64,000 nucleotides of DNA from Dermacentor variabilis (lineage: Eukaryota; Arthropoda; Arachnida; Ixodida; Ixodidae). Position numbers and translations under genes: made by a program. A model generated the notes under the pieces. That model saw only the letters and a list, made by a program, of their open reading frames with translations. It had not been told where the DNA came from and did no database searches. Shown piece by piece: positions 1 to 10,452 of the stretch. The stretch lies in NCBI RefSeq assembly GCF_050947875.1, contig NC_134572.1, positions 158,617,105 to 158,681,104 of the forward strand, read 5' to 3'. How positions within the stretch are numbered: the first letter of the stretch is position 1; the number at the start of each line of letters is the position of its first letter.

Positions 1-2031
1 CTCCACTCCGTCATGAAGCGCGTGTTGAGAGCGTTGTGTTTTGAACATCGAACTGACTGGGAGCTGTGTCTGCCTGGGGTGATGTTTGCTTTAAGGACCG
101 CGCCGCATGCGGCTACGGGGTTTTCGCCAGCTGAACTGGTGTACGGTCGCTCGCTTCGATCTCCGCTTCGCATGCTTCGAGAATCGTGGGAAGGTAGGGG
201 CGACGACCCAGTCGTGGTGGAGTACGTACTTAAGCTCCTCGAACGCTTAAGAAGGGCACAGGAGTTGTCAGGTGAAGCAATGACAAAGGCCCAGCAGAGG
301 GCCAAGGTTTATTATGATCGGACAGCCAGGGCCCGTCGTTTTGAGGTGGGCGATGAGGTCATGATATTGCGCACATCGCTAAACAACAAACTAGACGTGC
401 AGTGGGAGGGCCCAGCACGAATTGTTCAGAAACTGTCGGACGTTAACTACGTGGTAAGTCTGCCAGGAAAGCGGAAAGCACAGCAAGTTTACCACTGTAA
501 TCTGCTCAAACCTTATAGACAAAGGGAAGCAGTGGTGTGCATGATGGTAAACGTTCCTGAAGAGCTTCCGGTCGAGCTTCCGGGACTAGGCTCAGTGACG
601 AACAGGGAAGACACCGGTCAAGTCATTAGTGACCTTATCAGTAAAGCACCGCTGTCGCCCGAGCAGAAAACCGAACTACACCAGCTATTACAAGAGTTTC
701 AAGGTCTGTTCTCTGAGAGGCCTGGTAGGACTTCTGTACTTACTCATGATATAGAACTTACCTCCCCAGAGCCAGTACGATCCAAGGCGTATCGGGTGTC
801 ACCCCGCCAGAGCGATATTATGGAGGCTGAGGTAAAGAAAATGCTACAGCTCGGTGTTATTGAGGCAGGTGAGAGTGATTATACCTCCCCTTTGATTTTA
901 GTTGAGGTACCGGGCAAGGAACCTCGTCCTTGCGTCGACTACCGCAGGCTTAATTCCATCACTAAGGATCAAATTTATCCGATCCCTAACATCGAGGAGC
1001 GCCTTGAGAAAGTTAGTAGCGCTCAGTTTATTTCCACCCTAGATCTTGTCAGGGGTTATTGGCAGGTTCCACTTACAGAAGAGGCTAGTAGGTATGCGGC
1101 GTTCATTTCACCAATGGGAACATTCCGTCCTAAAGTGTTGAGTTTTGGTTTGAAGAACGCGCCATACTGTTTTTCAAGCCTCATGGATAAAGTGTTGCGG
1201 GGACAGCAAGAATTCGCTTTACCGTATCTAGACGACGTAGCGATATTCTCCGCATCCTGGTCTGAGCATATGGCACACTTGCGGGCAGTGCTAACCCGCC
1301 TGCGCGAAGCGGGCTTGACAGTCAAGGCTCCTAAGTGCCAGTTAGCACAGGCCGAGGTTGTCTACCTCGGTCACGTGATTGGTCAGGGTCGTCGCCGCCC
1401 CTCTGAAATAAAAGTGGCCGCTGTGCAAGACTTTCCGCAACCGCGCACGAAGACCGATATTCGGTCGTTCTTAGGTGTCGCCGGCTACTATCAGAGGTAC
1501 ATCCCCAGGTACTCTGATATCGCGGCTCCCCTGACGGATGCTCTAAGAAAGTCAGAGCCTCAAACAGTCGTCTGGGACGAGACAAAGGAAAGAGCTTTTA
1601 GCGCCCTAAAGAGTGCCCTAACAAGCCAGCCTGTGCTACGATCGCCAGACTATACAAAAGGGTTCATTGTTCAGTGCGATGCTAGTGAGCGAGGCATGGG
1701 CGTTGTACTGTGCCAACGGGAAAAGGGAGAAGTAGAACACCCCGTCCTGTATGCTAGTCGTAAGCTGACCAGTCGTGAGCAGGCGTATAGCGCCACCGAG
1801 AAAGAGTGTGCATGTCTCGTGTGGGCCGTTCAGAAATTGTCATGCTATCTAGCCGGCTCGAGGTTTATCATTGAGACGGATCACTGCCCTCTCCAATGGC
1901 TACAGACCATCTCTCCCAAAAATGGCCGCCTCCTGCGCTGGAGCCTCGCTTTACAACAATATTCCTTTGAGGTGCGTTACAAAAAGGGGAGTCTCAACGG
2001 TAACGCCGATGGCTTAAGTCGAAGCCCCTAA
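1..2031 (+). CDS. pol: Ty3/gypsy-like pol, 3' part: integrase C-terminus, then RT and RNase H (5' partial)
   Basis: One uninterrupted frame enters from the left edge (first ATG at 13) and ends with TAA at 2031. Residues about 1-160 are the C-terminal part of a retroviral-type integrase: ATGFSPAELVYG, then the GPY/F-like module WEGPARIVQKL and HCNLLKPY. A linker (LFSERPGRTSVLTHDIEL) leads into a complete RT with CVDYRRLN, STLDLVRGYWQ, the SFGLKNAPY box and the catalytic YLDD of PYLDDVAIFS. RNase H follows (CDASERGMGVVL, TEKECACLVWAV, ETDHCPLQWL, GNADGLSRSP), and the frame then stops with no integrase after it. Integrase before RT is the reverse of standard Ty3/gypsy order but is known from Gmr1-like elements; the linker and RT also resemble that group. 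The integrase catalytic core lies upstream of the window. No inactivating change is visible in the part shown. A junction of two elements is unlikely because the frame and linker are continuous. Confidence 0.9.
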   Translation, partial: LHSVMKRVLRALCFEHRTDWELCLPGVMFALRTAPHAATGFSPAELVYGRSLRSPLRMLRESWEGRGDDPVVVEYVLKLLERLRRAQELSGEAMTKAQQRAKVYYDRTARARRFEVGDEVMILRTSLNNKLDVQWEGPARIVQKLSDVNYVVSLPGKRKAQQVYHCNLLKPYRQREAVVCMMVNVPEELPVELPGLGSVTNREDTGQVISDLISKAPLSPEQKTELHQLLQEFQGLFSERPGRTSVLTHDIELTSPEPVRSKAYRVSPRQSDIMEAEVKKMLQLGVIEAGESDYTSPLILVEVPGKEPRPCVDYRRLNSITKDQIYPIPNIEERLEKVSSAQFISTLDLVRGYWQVPLTEEASRYAAFISPMGTFRPKVLSFGLKNAPYCFSSLMDKVLRGQQEFALPYLDDVAIFSASWSEHMAHLRAVLTRLREAGLTVKAPKCQLAQAEVVYLGHVIGQGRRRPSEIKVAAVQDFPQPRTKTDIRSFLGVAGYYQRYIPRYSDIAAPLTDALRKSEPQTVVWDETKERAFSALKSALTSQPVLRSPDYTKGFIVQCDASERGMGVVLCQREKGEVEHPVLYASRKLTSREQAYSATEKECACLVWAVQKLSCYLAGSRFIIETDHCPLQWLQTISPKNGRLLRWSLALQQYSFEVRYKKGSLNGNADGLSRSP

Positions 2032-2211
2032 CGTAGGAATCAGCCTCAAAATTGTTGGTTACTGATGTTTTTCTTCCTGAGGCAGGATTTTTTTTTTAAC
2101 ATATTGCTTTTGTTTAGTGTTTCAAAGTGATGATATGCTTTCTAGTGAAATTTTCCAATTTGTGGACGCGTTCTGAGTGATGCTAGACTACTGTAAGGAA
2201 CTAGGCAGTGG

Positions 2212-2218
2212 TATAAAA
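2212..2218 (+). promoter_or_regulatory. TATA-like box, or part of a polypurine tract
   Basis: TATAAAA runs directly into a purine stretch, AAGGGGAGAGAG. It may be an LTR promoter element, or the purines may be the polypurine tract that primes plus-strand synthesis. The sequence does not decide between these. Confidence 0.35.
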
Positions 2219-2846
2219 AGGGGAGAGAGCCTGGCAGGGCTTAGTGAGGGTTGTGCCGTGCTTGCTGACTGAGCGGTTGAGTTTCAGCGTAGTTCTAACG
2301 CTTGCCGGGAACGAGAACAAAAATGTGAACTCTCCCGAAGTCACTTTGCAGTGTCCCGTGCGAACCTGAACGAGAGAACGAGGCCTTCTCTGTGCGCTGC
2401 GCTCAAGAAACGTCGAGGGACGCCCGACTTCGGTTATGAGCATCATCGAGCGACATCCCTCCGGACAGCGGATGCGGTCCCCTGTCCATCGGGATCTCCT
2501 TCCCCCGGCGGGGCGGTCTGTTGCGTTTCGCCTGCGACACGCGGTTTTGCCGGCGCGACTGCGGCGGGGCGGCAGACATTTTGGCCCGATCGTCGTCGCC
2601 GCAACGCTCCCCGCCAGGTGTTTCCAGGCGTTTCCAGGCATGTTCCGATGCCACGTGTCTTCATGTGCGTGTGTGAGTGTATGTGCCATTGTGCCCAAAC
2701 CGGGCGATGCGAAAGCAGGGATCACCCTCTCATTCCAGTCATTGTGCCCGACCGGCAGCGCTACGACAGTGTGCGTCACCATTAGCCCATTGTACATTCA
2801 CGTGGTCGCCTATTGAGGGGTTCCTTCTTGCCCTCAACTGCGAGAG

Positions 2847-2853
2847 TATAAAA
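2847..2853 (+). promoter_or_regulatory. TATA box in LTR-like region
   Basis: TATAAAA lies about 110 bases before an AATAAA signal and about 300 bases before the primer-binding-site-like sequence. This is a plausible U3/R layout for an LTR promoter. Confidence 0.5.
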
Positions 2854-2963
2854 ACAGCTGCCCCCGGACGCAAAAAGGAGGGCTCCGATTTCTTCTGTTG
2901 AGTAAAGTGCTCTCCCGTCTCTCTACTTCGGTCAACCTGACCGCCAACTCTTTGCGATGTTAA

Positions 2964-2969
2964 AATAAA
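2964..2969 (+). terminator. Polyadenylation signal in LTR-like region
   Basis: AATAAA is followed by a GT/T-rich stretch (AAGTTGTTTTGTTGTT), the usual layout for a poly(A) signal with a downstream element, here probably in the R region of the LTR. Confidence 0.5.
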
Positions 2970-3147
2970 CAAGTTGTTTTGTTGTTACCAGTCGACTCAT
3001 GCTTTGCCGGGACCTTCGGATGCTTCCAGTTGTACCCCAGGCCGCCAGGCCAACGCTACCCTTGGGGCTTGCGACCCAGGTACAACCACGGGCGTCAGCG
3101 CCGAGTTCCCAACAGATCGTACCAACGGTGCGATCCAAACTTCTGGT

Positions 3148-3165
3148 TGGCAGCGGTGAGATCGC
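3148..3165 (+). other. Primer-binding-site-like sequence (tRNA-Leu type)
   Basis: TGGCAGCGGTGAGATCGC starts with the TGG that pairs with a tRNA CCA end. Its first 11 bases match the complement of the 3' end of eukaryotic tRNA-Leu (ending ACCGCTGCCA); the rest matches less well. A primer site normally follows a 5' LTR, so its place downstream of a pol 3' end suggests a tandem or recombined copy. An AAGGTAAGAG donor-like site follows at about 3226, and nothing codable is seen up to 3580. Confidence 0.45.
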
Positions 3166-3579
3166 CTCCGACTTCAAACACTGCCTTTTTTTTTAGCTCT
3201 TTTCTAACTTACCAAGCCTCCTCTCAAGGTAAGAGTGCCCATAATACTTTTTGAGAAGCTTGATCTGCTAATGAAATACTAACTTCTTGTTGCTATATGG
3301 GAGCCCTTGAACTGCTACTTGAAATCAAAAGTGTTTGTCTTGAGTATATTCCAGTCCGTACGGTGATCCACATGAATGAAACACGTGTACAGAAAATGCT
3401 TTAAATGAGCAAAAATGCTAAACTTTGTAGTGTCTTCAACGTTTCAACTACCACAACGCGCAAGGCCTGCATTTAACGCTAGTGCGTACAGCCTGACGTT
3501 TCAGATGATAAGCGTCAATCAACACAGCCATATATTAAATGCGAAGCATTTCTAGGACAACATTTGTCACTTGGACAGC

Positions 3580-3684
<105 letters not shown>

Positions 3685-3690
3685 CGTCTA

Positions 3691-3870
3691 GGTGCTGTCA
3701 TGGTCGTTTCGTTAACTTGGTACGTACCAAAATTGGCATAGTATGACAAGGGTGTATGACGAACATCAATGAGTGGTGATGGCATGAATGTCATGACATG
3801 CGCGTCATGTAATTCATGAAACCGCCGCCTACATATTGGTGCCTTCATGCTCGTTTCGTTAACTTGGTAG
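3691..3870 (+). repeat. Direct repeat with 147-bp period
   Basis: The segments at 3691-3723 and 3838-3870 share TCGTTTCGTTAACTTGGTA and the preceding GGTGC..TCATG, with few differences. The intervening DNA is rich in TCATGA-type palindromes (3788-3820). It looks like one and a bit units of a tandem or interspersed repeat. It starts at the end of the TCTA microsatellite. No coding potential is seen. Confidence 0.7.
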
Positions 3871-3884
3871 GCTTCCCGCACACT

Positions 3885-5300
3885 TCGTATAACATCGATT
3901 CCCACAGGGCGTGCGATCTGACGGTTTTTTTTTTTTTTCTTCCAAAAATTACCAGAGGGAATAGTGGCCGCAAGCTTTACGGGAGCTGGAATTCTGTTTC
4001 AGCAAGCATGGGAATAATGGGCGATGCTTATGCATTTGCCTAAACTTCGTTCTTCTGCATGGCTTCAAACAGCTTTATGGCCCCGCGATTGATCGTAGTC
4101 GATAAGATATTGCGTGACGAATGGAACTATTTCCAATGTTTATGTAACTATCTGCGCAGGATTGATGCTTTCGACTGGTTAGACAAACTCGATTAAGAAA
4201 TTGAAACTAAAAGTTTTAAATAACACAACGAGAAGCAAGAAGCATGCAAGCATATTTTTTTTTTAATTTCCGCGAGGCTCTTTGAAATCTCGTCTGAATA
4301 GCCAAGGTCTCAGTCATTTGGTGTTTCCGGAATCAAACGCGTTCGATCCCACGGCATTCCCTAGGGATTACCCACTGCGTTGCGATTGTCTCACATCTAT
4401 GCGTGCGCGATGGCTCACCCACTATCAGCTGCTGTCGAACGGGCGTGTGAGTGTGGTACCGACATGGGGGGGTGCCATCTCCGCGGGTCGTATATCAATG
4501 AGCCCTCGCGACGCAGCCTTCGAACGGCTGCGGGAGCAGCCTTTTGTTTCACGCCATCTGCGCGGCGACGATTTACGCGGCTCCGGTACCCACCATTTGT
4601 CAACGGCGTTTCCCTTTGTCGGCCGCTTCTTTTTCTTCCGCCATCCTTGTTTCTTTGTCTTTATCGTTCTTCGTTGTTGTCGCCCCGCATATTCCATTCG
4701 CGGACTCGTTGACGGGGAACCATGGTTACTTATCGCTTTTGAATATGGCTGCACCTGCCAGCTTGCTTTGTCTAGTAGCGTAGCAGTTAACGAGTAAGCA
4801 TGTGTAATAGGTGACCCAGCGTGCGAGATAGGGGTGATAGCGATGGCTACGCCACGCAACCGACACGAGGGCTTGCGTGCCCCCGTGTTCGGTGCGCTGT
4901 TTTACCCGGTTTATGGCATCCCATTGCGTGGGTCTTCTTTCTTTGTATGGCGCTGATGTAAAGGCTGGCGTGGCACGCAAATGTCGCGCATATTTGGCCT
5001 GAAGGAAACAATAACGCGTTTCCGTTGTGGGAAGACAGAGGGTGATCATCTTTTGGAGGCACTGAATTCAGCAGCTGCGCGCAGTTTGCGTACTCTGCAA
5101 GCTACGCCTAATGAGAAAAAAGAGATAGAGAGAGAGAGAGAAGAAAAGAACGGCTGGTAAGCAGAGAAAGCAGCTCAGGTTTCAAATACCCCCTAACGCT
5201 TTGTTGTTCCAAAAGCAGCCTCAGTCTTACACCACAGGCATTCTCACAGGCCATAATAATAGCACAGACTGCGAGTCCTAGAGCCGTGGGCAGCTGAAGA
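3885..5300. other. No gene recognised
   Basis: This stretch has short T-rich runs (3925-3940) and overlapping short frames on both strands that resemble nothing I recognise. A GA-rich microsatellite lies at 5119-5143. No transposon ends were seen. Confidence 0.5.
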
Positions 5301-6420
5301 AGCGGAGATCGAAATTAACGCGCGGGGACTCCAAATTGAGCCATCTCACGTTGCGGCGCGAATAAGAGGCTGCCGAGGTCGTGCCGAGGGGTCGCACCGT
5401 GCGGGAAAGAAAATTTAAAATAATTGCTTCGAGACAACACGTTCCTACTCTTCTCCCTCTGTTCGTTTCGTTCTTCGCCCTGCGCTCGGGCGGCGGCTTG
5501 GCGCCGCGTCTTCTGTTTCTCTGTGGGTGGGCGCGCCGTACCGCAAACAACAATGGCTGAGCCACGTTCCTCCGCGGTTGTGCAGCGGCGGCGACCACGG
5601 ACAACGAACGCGTCCAGGAGATCCGGGCTGGCGGCTGGAGAGAGAGAGAGAGCGCGCGCGCGCGCAAGAGACAAAAGCCCCCTCCCCTGCTTTCTCCTCC
5701 CACGTCTCACGCTTTGGCTGCGAGTAACAAGCGTTCTAAAACGTGACACCGCCCCACCTGCTTAAAAGATCACGCTCATTTATTAACTACACCGCCCCTT
5801 TCTCTGCCGCGGCTCTCCCTCCGTTTCTCGCGAGAAAGCTGCAAAGTACGCGACGCCCGTCGTGCACACGCAATACCCTAACCACACACTGAGCGGAAGG
5901 TAAGACACAGTGCGCGCGTAGCGCCCCCCTGCGTCCCGCGCGCATAGTTTCCCCAGTGCCCGAAACCTCCCTCGCCTGTTGGTGCAGCGCGGCGGCGGGC
6001 CATCACGAATCCGGTAATGCGTGCATGCAAGCGAGGCCCCTTCGAAGCATGACTGAAGAGGTGCGAGCCTTCACGGTGCGCGCGCGCGCCGATTAGGATG
6101 TCGCGCGGACCGCAAAAAAAGTGCGCCGAATCGATGAGACGACGACGTCACGGGCTGCGCGCGCCAATGGAGAGGCGATGCGCGCCGGCGGCGGACGCTA
6201 TGCGGGCCGCGCGCCTGACCCCGTGGGAGGATCGGGAGGCAATTATTATAATGACGACCGCGCGGATCCGCGCCGAGCCGATGGCGGCGAACGCGCCGTG
6301 ATCGTTGCCCCTTTCGGGGTGTACGCACGATAAGCCGACGAGAGACGATCCGGGCAGCGCACCTTGAGCTGAGCTAGTGCATCGACTTAAGTTCCGGGGC
6401 CGCGCTTTTCCGCTGACATG
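5300..6420. other. GC-rich, CpG-rich segment, possible promoter-type region
   Basis: The composition shifts to many CG dinucleotides, with (GA)n next to (CG)n at 5638-5665 and CGCGCGCG runs near 6080. Frames in all phases stay open because of composition rather than coding. A GAAGGTAAGACA donor-like site lies at about 5896. This could be an unmethylated promoter or first exon of an unseen host gene, but no protein similarity is recognised. Confidence 0.35.
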
Positions 6421-6844
6421 TCACATTTACGTGCGTCCTGTCACGTCTCGCGTGCAGACACTGAAACAGGTGAAGGCGGAAGGTGCGGAAGTTTTGGCGC
6501 TGACATTCGTTTTCGGCATTAAAATTACGAGGAAAACTGTTTAGGTCTTCGACATACCATTAAGCCCGTGTCATGGGAGGAGTAGCTGTAGGTGATGGTT
6601 CCATGGGGCATTTTCAGCCACAGCGAGCTGCGACCACTGGCGAAACCTGCCTCAACATATCATGGCAAATTAATTCGCCCTAAGGCCCGAAAGTGGAGGA
6701 AGTTTAATAAAAGGGAACTGCAGGGAACTAGGGGAACTGTAGAATCGGTTCAGGCCATGCAGACGCTTAGAGGATAATTCGTTTATACTAACTCAGTGCT
6801 TAAACATTTAAGTAGCTCAGAATAGCCTTTTAACGATAGTCTTT

Positions 6845-6959
6845 CCAGTTATTAAAGTAGTTTATGACAACGTAGACAGCGAATTGTCTATGGGATATCC
6901 TTAAGCACAAAGGCATAGAGAACGATTTCGTGGAGCTGCTAAGGAATATATATAGAGAC
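6845..6959 (+). pseudogene. LINE RT fragment, left part
   Basis: With one frameshift near 6888 it reads YDNVDSEL then LWDILKHKGIENDFVELL and RNIYRD, an RT finger/palm segment of a non-LTR retrotransposon. The reading resumes after the hAT-like insertion, at 11413. Confidence 0.75.
6952..6959. repeat. Left target-site duplication of hAT insertion
   Basis: ATAGAGAC here is repeated exactly at 11405-11412, immediately outside the other end of the insertion. Eight bases is the hAT superfamily duplication length. Confidence 0.85.
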
Positions 6960-7019
6960 CAGTGGCGCAGCCAGAAATTTCGTTCGGGGAAGGGGGCTCA
7001 CATTGTCGCTCAGCCTCCT

Positions 7020-7850
7020 CCGTAAGATGAAGCTTCAGCTCGGGTGTTCCTATTTAAATACATGTAGAAGGATAATTCGTTTTTCTAGGTAACCACTGCA
7101 CCAAATTTGACGACGTTTGTTGCATTTAAAAGAAAAACTTAAATTCTAGTGACTGTTGGTTTCGAATTTCTTAGGTAGGTTGTCAATTCTTTCTTAAAAA
7201 TTGGCCAAAATCACAAATTTTAATAAAACGACATTATCAAGTTTATAACTCTAACTCAACAATGAAAAATATCACAATTCTGTGAATTGCATATAATAGT
7301 ACATCTACAGCGGAAAAATTGATGTGTCACACATAAATCTCAAAAAAATTAGTATAATGGAAATGCAGCTTTTGCAGAATCCTTGTACACAACGTAAGCA
7401 GTTCATGCAAGATACATATTGACATATCAAATTTGCCCGCTTTGACTGTTATAATAGGTGCCGTTTACAGAACCGCGATATCTGTTCTTGATGCAGAGCT
7501 CTTAGTTCGTAAACGTCGTGCTTCTATTTTTTTTCGAACTTTCCAATTTTTCAAAATATTTTAAACAAAATTCAAGCCCGGTCCGCAACGCCTGCCGACC
7601 ACTAAACCAAGGGTGGATGGGGTGGGGTACCTCAGGACTCAATAAAGTTATTTCCTCCTCCTCAAGCCCTAAATCGAAATTTTGCTTCCAACAGAGACTA
7701 GAATTTAACTTTCTCTCTCAAATGCAACAAATTGAATCAAAAGCGATCCAGGGATTACCTGAGAAAAGCGTTTCTGCCTTTTACATGTATTTAAATGGGC
7801 TGCGTCGCAATTGGGCCAGAGCTAAAGCTTCCTCTTAAACAATTGCTCGA
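7020..7850. repeat. Foldback-like module with about 140-bp inverted arms (copy A)
   Basis: Bases 7030-7165 and the reverse complement of about 7690-7840 share AAGCTT.AGCTC, ATTTAAATACATGTA, a TTTTCT.AGGTAA segment, TTTGTTGCATTT and AAATTCTAGT in the same order. The arms are imperfect. Between them, at 7610-7670, is a LINE-type 3' tail (CTCAATAAAGTTATTTCCTC). No ORF of interest. Confidence 0.65.
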
Positions 7851-8356
7851 GGTAACAAATTCATGAATAATAACTGCATTGTCATTGCCAAAGCTGCTGC
7901 AAACAAATTCTAGAATGCTACGCACTGTCAAAACAAGTACAATATGTATCTTTTCATGAAAGAGTATACTCGTATGTCTCAAAAATTGTACCCGAAATAA
8001 CTGATACCAATGCTTCCATGTTTTTGTCTATTAAATAAGTAACGAAAATATCACACAAACTTTACAACTCTACATTAGTTCGAAACTAGCAAAGCAGTGC
8101 ATGCCGCCAATATCAAAAGTGTAAAGGCCGTGAACTGAATTAGTTGAGAAATATTTTAATTAAAGTTCGTCACTCAAGAACCTTGTTTGCATTTTTGTAC
8201 ATATGCAACGGCCAGAGAAATACCTCAATGGCGCTGTCCTTTGTTCAAATGTACTGCGCAGGAGTAGCTGTCACAGGTCGTGTATTCTGAGTAATTGCAC
8301 CGAAATTATAGTGGCAACAGAGAGCACAGATAAAACGCAAGAAAATTGCAAAATAT

Positions 8357-9611
8357 ACGGGGCCGCCTCAAATGAAAGTGAGCCAATTGGAGTATAGGAC
8401 AAACGGTAGTCTCCATGAGCATTTAGACATTTTCCCACTGACTAACAAGCCGCGTGATTCCCGTCTCATAAAACTCCTTTGGTAGCTGCTTCAACAAGTC
8501 TGTAACTGACTCTTTCACGTCATCGTCCGACACGAATCTGGTTCCCTTGAGTTGTTTTTACAATTGCCGCAAAATATGGAAGTCGCAAGGCGGCATGTCT
8601 GGACTGAATGGCGGATGTTGCAGCGATTCCCACTTGAACTTTGCCAGTTTTGTATTAAACACATCAGCGACGTGGAGACGCGCATTGTCGTGGAACAAGA
8701 TGAACCCATTTGTCAATTTTCCACGTCGTTTGTTCTTGATTGGGACACGCCGCCGATCCGGCGTTTTACAATATCGGAAACAATAAATAGTCTCTCAAAA
8801 TTTAGCAAATTCTATCAGTAATGGCCCCTGACGATCGAAAAAGAAGTCGAAAACACCTTTCTGGCGGAAATCACGGCCTTTGCTTTCTTTGGGGGTGGTG
8901 AATTCGAATGTTTCCACTGTAAGCTTTGCCATCATGTTTCAGGGTCCTAGTATGGCACTACGGTTCGTCCCCGATCACAATTGCAGACGAGAGGTCGTCA
9001 CCCTCATTGTGATACCAGATCCGATGAGTCAAGGCAGCGCCGAACTTTTCTGTCTTCTGGCGGTCGTTCACAATCTTGGGCATCCATTCCGTACACAAGA
9101 GCCGATAACCGACATGTTCATGAATTATGGTGTGAACCAAACTTCACACGCTCTGCCAGTTCATCGATGCTTATCCCTCGTTCTTGTCTCACCAGCTCAT
9201 CAACGTTTGCAATGTTGTGAGGGGTGACTCCACGATGGCTTAGGCTCGGTCTTGGATCGTCTTTGTAACTTTCACGCCTTTCTGTGAACCGTTTGCTCCA
9301 ACCCTTCACAGTGGCCAATGAAATGCAATGTTCAACGTATACGGCAGCCATACGGCGATTGATTTCTTTTGGGGAAACACCTTCAGCTGTCAAAACCCTC
9401 ATGGCACCACGCTGCTCAACTTCTTGAGCGTCTATCACGTCACGCAACCATGTTGAACCCAGTGTATGAGAGCATTAAAAAACATTTATCCTCACCCTTG
9501 TGTGTCAGTTTTGTAAATGCCTGTGTGCTACTCGCATGCCTCGCAGATAATGAACCGAACCATTATTGCGCGGAGTTGGTGGGCTCGCTTTCATTTGACT
9601 CGCCCTCGCAC
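8357..9611 (-). mobile_element. Mariner transposon, copy A
   Basis: The imperfect terminal inverted repeats share TCAAATGAAAG.GAGCC (8369-8384; reverse complement at 9582-9597). The length of 1,255 bp is typical of a mariner. It lies wholly inside repeat unit A, and the same insertion is present in unit B, so it was in the ancestor of both. Confidence 0.85.
8440..9447 (-). pseudogene. Mariner transposase, broken (copy A)
   Basis: The N-terminal helix-turn-helix half is open at 9118-9447: GVSPKEINRRMAAVY, SLATVKGWSKRF, DDPRPSLSHRG and NVDELVRQERGI. Downstream, in other frames, are KIVNDRQKTEKFGAALTHRI, the first catalytic Asp in AIVIGDE, a second in FHDNARLHV and a third in SPDMPPCDFHIL. The last two give the D-x34-D spacing of mariner enzymes. 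Frameshifts and stops separate the segments, so no full-length enzyme is made. Cut-and-paste transposase of the Tc1/mariner superfamily; inactive here. Confidence 0.85.
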
Positions 9612-10452
9612 ATTAAAAATCCGAAGATGCAATGTAAGATGCGAAGATAAAGCTTGATAAAGGGCAGAAAAGTGTCACTGGAAACAATGTTCCCTGCATG
9701 TATACGCAAAACCTCGCAACAAGATATTTAAATATACGTTTAAGTCTGCAATAAACCTACGTATCTCTGAAAAATCAGTGTATATATTGCGTCAAATAAG
9801 GCAAATAAACATGTTGCGCAATCACAGATTGACAGCATTCTAGATCCCGGTCCCATTCCATCGATGTATCGCGCCCGACGGAAGGCGGCGCGCTTGCTCC
9901 CCGCTTTTCATCTTTGTGCACGCAAGACTGAGCCACCATCGTCGGTTCACCCATTCCATCTCCCTCGTTTTCACCCACACATACAGCATGCGGCACGCAG
10001 TCACGATGTTATTGCCTTTGGACTTTATACGAAACATGAGGGTGACGGTGGCGGCAGGAATGCGCCTTGAGTGTACATATTATTGCTATCGCACTAATGT
10101 AATAAGAGTATCCGGCAACTGAAGCCTCCCGTGGCGCATTACTTTCCGCAAATAAGTAACAAACTCGAACTTTCACCATGCGAGAATTCGCTGCGCCGCA
10201 ACAATGTATTTTTTCCTTCTGTGGGGCGGGGGCACCGACATGAAAAAACGCCAAGGAAAGTATGTTGGCCACAATCGGATGCCTACTTCGGGCACCTAAT
10301 GCGCCTACCGAAGGAATATCGAAGAAGACCTGAGCCGCTTGGTCCACCAAGAACCACACGCCTACTGCTCGGCATCCTTCACGGCGAGACGAGACTTTCT
10401 TGAGAGATTGCTCTCAAGCGAACACGGTGCAATCCGTCGAGTCGCAACAGTG

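Larger units (their letters stand above)
2032..3147 (+). mobile_element. Probable LTR region of the Ty3/gypsy-like element
   Basis: This block directly follows the pol stop and ends at a primer-binding-site-like sequence. It contains two TATA boxes, a downstream AATAAA, and GC-rich DNA with no convincing ORF, as expected for U3-R-U5. The left boundary is uncertain. It may lie just after the pol stop, or near 2228 behind the purine run at 2214-2228 (AAAAAGGGGAGAGAG), which could be the polypurine tract. A second LTR copy is not in the window, so the ends cannot be fixed by comparison. Confidence 0.5.
7011..10452 (+). repeat. Composite repeat unit, copy A
   Basis: The whole unit recurs in inverse orientation at 12706-15883. 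By eye the copies are roughly 85-90% identical over long stretches. The order in copy A is: a foldback-like module (7020-7850), AT-rich DNA, a mariner (8357-9611), then about 840 bp without recognised coding. The ends, at the inner border of the hAT left terminus and near 10452, show no clear terminal repeat. The only protein similarity is the mariner transposase. Confidence 0.85.

Noticed and set aside
2201..2816. Overlapping open frames on both strands (up to 198 codons)
   Set aside because: They lie in LTR-like GC-rich DNA with TATA and poly(A) signals and have no domain. Openness in many phases is a composition effect.
4282..4859. ORFs of 171 (plus) and 144 (minus) codons
   Set aside because: They are mutually overlapping, with no known motif, no splice or promoter context and no repeat support.
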